64,000 nt of DNA from Selenomonas sp. oral taxon 920 (GTDB lineage: Bacteria > Bacillota > Negativicutes > Selenomonadales > Selenomonadaceae), in assembly GCF_001717585.1 (NCBI RefSeq), contig NZ_CP017042.1, positions 1,325,001 to 1,389,000 of the forward strand. Direction: 5' to 3'. Below the pieces are notes generated by a model, which had not been told where the DNA came from, searched no databases, and saw nothing but the letters and a program-made list of their open reading frames with translations. How positions within the stretch are numbered: position 1 is the first letter of the stretch; each line of letters begins with the position of its first letter. The position numbers were made by a program, and so were the translations under genes. This document shows, in pieces, positions 60,069 through 64,000 of this stretch.

Positions 60069-60560
60069 ATGAATAAATTACTCCGATACCCATTCTTGCT
60101 CGTTATCTTGTCGCTTATTTCTATGTCCGTTCATGTCGAGGCTACCCCCCAATATCTGGATAACAATCCAAACTACCGGCTCTCTTATGCCCATGCCAAC
60201 TATTGCGAATACGTAGATTTAATTTCCTGTACCTACAACGATGAGGATGAAACATACGAGACCTGCTCATCTGGATATATTGCGTATACGATGGATATAA
60301 CCGGTGATACCAGCACATATCAAACACGAACATTTCGCTTTAGGAAAAATCGAACGCAACCTCCACAAGTTTATGAAAATGGAGAATGGATCACACTCCA
60401 ATCCTATAGTGAGTCCGAAGGTCAGAGATATATTGAGCAATATGGCTATACAGAATATATAGAGCACTACCATCTTTACGCGCGAAGTATGTTCAACATT
60501 GTTTATGAGCAAATATCCGGAATGCCATATCCTAGCGATCAAAAAGAAACGATACAATAG
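60069..60560 (+). CDS. Secreted cargo protein 2 (prophage 2)
   Basis: 163 residues. Five amino-acid changes from the copy at 13,259-13,750, all in the first 26 residues (the signal-peptide region); the rest is identical. It points against the late operon. Confidence 0.8.
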   Translation: MNKLLRYPFLLVILSLISMSVHVEATPQYLDNNPNYRLSYAHANYCEYVDLISCTYNDEDETYETCSSGYIAYTMDITGDTSTYQTRTFRFRKNRTQPPQVYENGEWITLQSYSESEGQRYIEQYGYTEYIEHYHLYARSMFNIVYEQISGMPYPSDQKETIQ

Positions 60561-60580
60561 CTATTTTCAGGAGGGTAATC

Positions 60581-61564
60581 ATGGCTGTCTTTTATGTGTT
60601 TCAAGGGGAAACGTATAATGAAGAATGTTCTGGAGGATATGTATGGTCCCCGCAAAGAAATAAATCCGGTAAAAATAATGCTGGCTATACAACGATGACG
60701 CATGTAAAAAAAGGAGATTTTATTCTACATAACTCAAACACAAAGATTATGGCAATCAGTATTGCTCAGGTCGATTGTTATGAAGCGATGCAACCAGCGG
60801 CACTAAAAGCAGCAAATACATCTGTAGATTGGGATAACGAAGGGTATCGGATCGATACAAGTTACTTCACTTTTGATACACCTCTAAAAATTACCAACTA
60901 TAAAGAATGGTTCAGCCAGCATTACCAAAAAGACAGTGCGTTCATGGTCAGTGGAAGAGGCAAGCAACAGTACATGTGTCACCTTGCACCTGAACATGCA
61001 GTATTTATTCTTGAGAAAGCTGCTGCAATTCAAAAGGAGACGGGCCTACTTAAAACGATTCAAGCCGCATTAACAGAAATTCTAGGCGATAAAGATCCTG
61101 AATATAATGTCATAGAGCAAGAAGAGATCAACAGCTTACTTGACGATGAAACAGAGCCCCCTGAATGGTCCGGTGAAATGGCCCCACAGGAAACTACAAC
61201 ATCATCCACGACAGGAAGGGAGCTGCCAAAAAGAGATCCAAAACGAGCAGCCGATGCATTAAAGCGTGCTGGCTATATTTGTGAAGTAAATGCTGAGGAT
61301 AGAATCTTCCTAAGAAAAAATGGCAAGGGTTATACTGAGCCACATCATCTCATCCCTATTAGCAGATACAAAGATTTTAACTATAGTCTGGATGTAATGG
61401 AAAACATTGTATCTCTTTGTAGCCATTGTCATAATTTGCTTCATTATGGTAGATTCGAGGATAAAGAACCTATTTTGGAGAAGCTATATTATGAGCGCAT
61501 TGAAGCCCTTAGAAAATGTGGCCTTGACTTAAGTTTGGATCAGCTAAAGGAGTATTATCGATAA
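60581..61564 (+). CDS. EVE-like/HNH endonuclease (prophage 2)
   Basis: 327 residues, identical in translation to the protein at 13,771-14,754, with the same intact HNH residues and the same 20-base spacing from the secreted gene. Confidence 0.8.
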   Translation: MAVFYVFQGETYNEECSGGYVWSPQRNKSGKNNAGYTTMTHVKKGDFILHNSNTKIMAISIAQVDCYEAMQPAALKAANTSVDWDNEGYRIDTSYFTFDTPLKITNYKEWFSQHYQKDSAFMVSGRGKQQYMCHLAPEHAVFILEKAAAIQKETGLLKTIQAALTEILGDKDPEYNVIEQEEINSLLDDETEPPEWSGEMAPQETTTSSTTGRELPKRDPKRAADALKRAGYICEVNAEDRIFLRKNGKGYTEPHHLIPISRYKDFNYSLDVMENIVSLCSHCHNLLHYGRFEDKEPILEKLYYERIEALRKCGLDLSLDQLKEYYR

Positions 61565-61600
61565 GCATAGAACGTGCTCAAAGCCCTCGCTCCTGCACAT

Positions 61601-61631
61601 AAAAACAACGTCTACCAAGATCGGTAGACGT
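61601..61631 (-). terminator. Terminator between terminase and HNH cargo (prophage 2)
   Basis: Same perfect 9-bp ACGTCTACC stem and TTTTT tract as at 14,791-14,821. Confidence 0.7.
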
Positions 61632-61874
61632 CAAAGTGCGATTTTGTGATGGGTCGCTCGGTCCCCTTATTTCAGGGCGGAGACAAGAGCACGCATACGC
61701 AGACATGCAAGGCTTCCACAATGAACGCCTCCCATCACGCGCAAGTGCGCATCAAAGAAAATGATCCGCCCGGTCAACTCAACAGAGGCTCTATTGTGGC
61801 GGTCGCGGTCATTATGCATTACTGCAAAAACAGGAGGGAAAGTGGAGCTGCCCCTTGCCCATCTATTCTTTGAC
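61608..61874 (-). ncRNA. Candidate small RNA (prophage 2)
   Basis: Second copy of the region at 14,798-15,064 with the same promoter (TTGCTC, 17, TATTCT at 61,909-61,881) and terminator. Apparently identical, so comparison gives no support for or against a folded RNA. Confidence 0.4.
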
Positions 61875-61900
61875 ATTCTCAGAATAACACGATTCAGACA

Positions 61901-63502
61901 TCAGAGCAACAAAATTCCTCGCTCATCATAAACAGACGCGGAGGTATCATTCCCACAGCGAATCGCACGATCCAGAGCCATGATGAGGGCAATTACGCCG
62001 TCGATCTTCTCGGTGGACTTCTCCTTGTCCGCCTTGATGTTCCCCGCAGGGTCAGTGCGAATGAAGATGTTGTCTGCCATCCAGCGCATGACGGGATTCC
62101 CGCCGTGCGCTATTTTCTTTTCCAAGGTCAGCTTCATCAGCTCCTTGGTCGGCGGACTCATATCCTTGAAGCCCTGCCCGAATGGAACAACGGTGAAGCC
62201 CATCCCTTCGAGATTCTGTACCATCTGCACTGCGCCCCAGCGGTCGAAGGCAATCTCGCGAATGTTGTACTTCTCACCAAGTCGCTCAATGAACGCCTCG
62301 ATAAATCCGTAGTGAACTACATTTCCCTCTGTCGTTTGCAGGTAGCCCTGCCTCTCCCACACGTCATAGGGAACATGGTCGCGCTGTACACGCAGGTCGA
62401 TATTCTCCTCGGGAATCCAGAAGTACGGAAGCACGGCAAACGGATCATCCTCCTCCGTCGGAGGGAACACGAGTACAAACGCCGTAATGTCCATCGTAGA
62501 GGAAAGGTCAAGACCGCCGTAGCAGACACGGCCCTCTAAGGACTCAGCGTCAACAGGGGCGGAACACGCATCCCACTTATCCATCGGCATCCACCGAACG
62601 GACTGCTTCACCCACTGATTCAGGCGCAGCTGACGGAAGCTGTTCTCCTCGGCAGGATTCTGCCGTGCAGAGTCACAAGCCGCCTGTACCTTGTCGATAC
62701 CGACCGTGATGCCGAGCGACGGATTCGAGCGCTTCCAGACCTCCGGGTCTGTCCAGTCCTCATCCTCCTTCGCTCCGTAAATTACAGGATAGAAGGTCGG
62801 ATCAATCTTTCTCCCTTCCAGAATGTCTTTTGCTTTCTGGTGCGTCTCGTAGCAGATGGACTGCGTATCCGTCCCTGCTGTGGTGATGAGAAAGTAGAGC
62901 GGCTGCATACGCGCATCGCCGGATCCTTTTGTCATGACATCAAAGAGCTTGCGGTTCGGCTGCGTGTGCAGCTCATCAAACACAACGCCGTGAATATTGA
63001 AGCCGTGCTTCGAGTATGCCTCTGCCGAAAGTACCTGATAGAAACTGTTCGTCGGCAGATACACCATCCGCTTCTGGGAGGCAAGGATCTTCACCCGCTT
63101 GCTGAGTGCGGGACACATACGCACCATATCTGCTGCGACCTCGAATACGATACTCGCCTGCTGACGATCAGCGGCACAGCCGTACACCTCGGCACGCTCC
63201 TCGCCATCGCCACAACAGAGAAGCAGTGCAACGGCGGCGGCAAGCTCTGATTTTCCTTGCTTCTTGGGCAGCTCAACATACGCCGTGTTGAACTGACGAT
63301 AGCCATTCGGCTTCAAAATTCCAAAGATGTCTCGGATAATGCGCTCCTGCCAGTCGATGAGTTCGAAGGGCTTTCCTGCCCACGTCCCCTTCGTATGGCG
63401 CAGACACTCGATAAAGCCTACGGCATAATCCGCAGCGGCTTTGTCATAGTGCGCGTCCTCTGCCATGAACTTCGTTGGTGTGTAGTCCGTCAGTTTTCGC
63501 AA
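61901..63502 (-). CDS. Phage terminase large subunit (prophage 2)
   Basis: 533 residues, identical in translation to 15,091-16,692. Identity also holds in the other reading frames, so the DNA itself appears unchanged. Confidence 0.95.
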   Translation of the reverse strand: MRKLTDYTPTKFMAEDAHYDKAAADYAVGFIECLRHTKGTWAGKPFELIDWQERIIRDIFGILKPNGYRQFNTAYVELPKKQGKSELAAAVALLLCCGDGEERAEVYGCAADRQQASIVFEVAADMVRMCPALSKRVKILASQKRMVYLPTNSFYQVLSAEAYSKHGFNIHGVVFDELHTQPNRKLFDVMTKGSGDARMQPLYFLITTAGTDTQSICYETHQKAKDILEGRKIDPTFYPVIYGAKEDEDWTDPEVWKRSNPSLGITVGIDKVQAACDSARQNPAEENSFRQLRLNQWVKQSVRWMPMDKWDACSAPVDAESLEGRVCYGGLDLSSTMDITAFVLVFPPTEEDDPFAVLPYFWIPEENIDLRVQRDHVPYDVWERQGYLQTTEGNVVHYGFIEAFIERLGEKYNIREIAFDRWGAVQMVQNLEGMGFTVVPFGQGFKDMSPPTKELMKLTLEKKIAHGGNPVMRWMADNIFIRTDPAGNIKADKEKSTEKIDGVIALIMALDRAIRCGNDTSASVYDERGILLL

Positions 63503-63517
63503 GCAATCACCCCCATC

Positions 63518-63542
63518 AAAAAAGAGCCGCTGTCAGCGACTC
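63518..63542 (-). terminator. Terminator-like hairpin upstream of terminase (prophage 2)
   Basis: Same GAGTCGC/GCGGCTC stem and T6 tract as at 16,708-16,732. Confidence 0.65.
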
Positions 63543-63597
63543 AAAAACACAGAAACGAGAAGCAGCCCCGAAGGGCTGTTTTGTTGTTTGGTGCGGC

Positions 63598-63876
63598 TTA
63601 GATGCGCTTCATGCACCAAGCCATCGCGTGTCCGCCGTCCTCGAAAAGCTCCGTGGCGGCTTCGACGAGGTTCAGGCGGCATTCGATGTCCGCAAGTCCC
63701 GTCTCCTCCGGCGTTTCGACCATCTCGTAGATGGCTGCGTGGAAGCCCCAGCACTCCATCCCGACGACAAGGATCTGCTCGCCGTAGCAAAGGATCGCGC
63801 CGCTCGTTCCGAACCGCATCTCATCGAGGTGCTCCATCGTGGTGGTCTTCGGCCATCTTGCTTCTGCTTTTCTCAT
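63598..63876 (-). CDS. Small phage protein, 92 aa (prophage 2)
   Basis: Identical to the protein at 16,788-17,066. The last gene of prophage 2 visible before the window ends. Confidence 0.7.
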   Translation of the reverse strand: MRKAEARWPKTTTMEHLDEMRFGTSGAILCYGEQILVVGMECWGFHAAIYEMVETPEETGLADIECRLNLVEAATELFEDGGHAMAWCMKRI

Positions 63877-64000
63877 TTTGTGTTCCTCGCTTTCTGTGTG
63901 TAGGTTGTTCCCTTCGGTCATGTACATATATGTCTCTAAACGCAGGATATAGCAAGTCATATTTTGGATAAACTACACTTATTTTTCGAGAGAAACACAG

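Larger units (their letters stand above)
43200..64000 (-). mobile_element. Prophage 2 (partial), close relative of prophage 1
   Basis: From the tandem recombinases and holin at the left to the large terminase at the right window edge, in the same gene order and orientation as prophage 1 (offset 46,810 at the terminase end). It lacks cargo gene 1. The replication and regulatory half is outside the window. Confidence 0.92.

Overview
The window looks like part of a Negativicutes chromosome (a Selenomonas-type firmicute is my best guess, from the style of the phage genes, the moderate G+C and the small secreted proteins; I cannot confirm the species). It is almost entirely two related, long-tailed, HK97-type prophages lying in the same orientation on the minus strand. 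A 5 kb stretch of bacterial and insertion-sequence DNA separates them.

Prophage 1 (1 to about 38,099, left end outside the window) reads from right to left. Early genes (30.6-22.6 kb) encode a sigma-like regulator, a Gp157-type protein, an AAA ATPase, a DUF669 protein, an SF2 helicase, a primase/RecA-type helicase, RusA, DUF4406 and a DUF1492 late regulator. A control region (22.4-22.6 kb) holds eight helically phased TGACAT repeats, an extended -10 promoter and a strong terminator directly downstream. The late operon follows: HNH, small terminase, ParB-methyltransferase, amidase, small proteins, large terminase, portal, ClpP-like protease, major capsid, connector, head closure, gp10-like, DUF3168, tail tube, frameshifted tail chaperone, tape measure and tail-tip genes. 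Four plus-strand cargo genes sit backwards at gene boundaries in this operon: three small secreted proteins and one HNH endonuclease with an EVE-like N-terminus. The attachment-site end (30.9-38.0 kb) is a defence cluster: an ABC three-component system with an HTH regulator, an XhoI/PaeR7I-like type II restriction-modification pair, and an AbiU2-type HEPN protein. The prophage ends inside the 5' part of comM/yifB.

The spacer (38.1-43.2 kb) carries the comM 5' fragment, a cupin gene, an IS3-family element beside a remnant of another IS, a second and divergent comM 5' fragment with a nonsense mutation, a probable WYL-regulator remnant, and a SAP-domain gene.

Prophage 2 (about 43.2 kb to beyond 64,000) shows the end that is missing from prophage 1: two overlapping large serine recombinase genes, a SHOCT protein, a terminator, the holin and the tail-tip genes. 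It then repeats the prophage 1 late operon up to the large terminase. The two copies are clearly diverged in the structural genes, but I see no difference between 13,367-17,190 and 60,177-64,000. Several terminator-like hairpins lie inside the late operons, so processive antitermination is a reasonable model for late expression. No tRNA, rRNA or CRISPR array was found.
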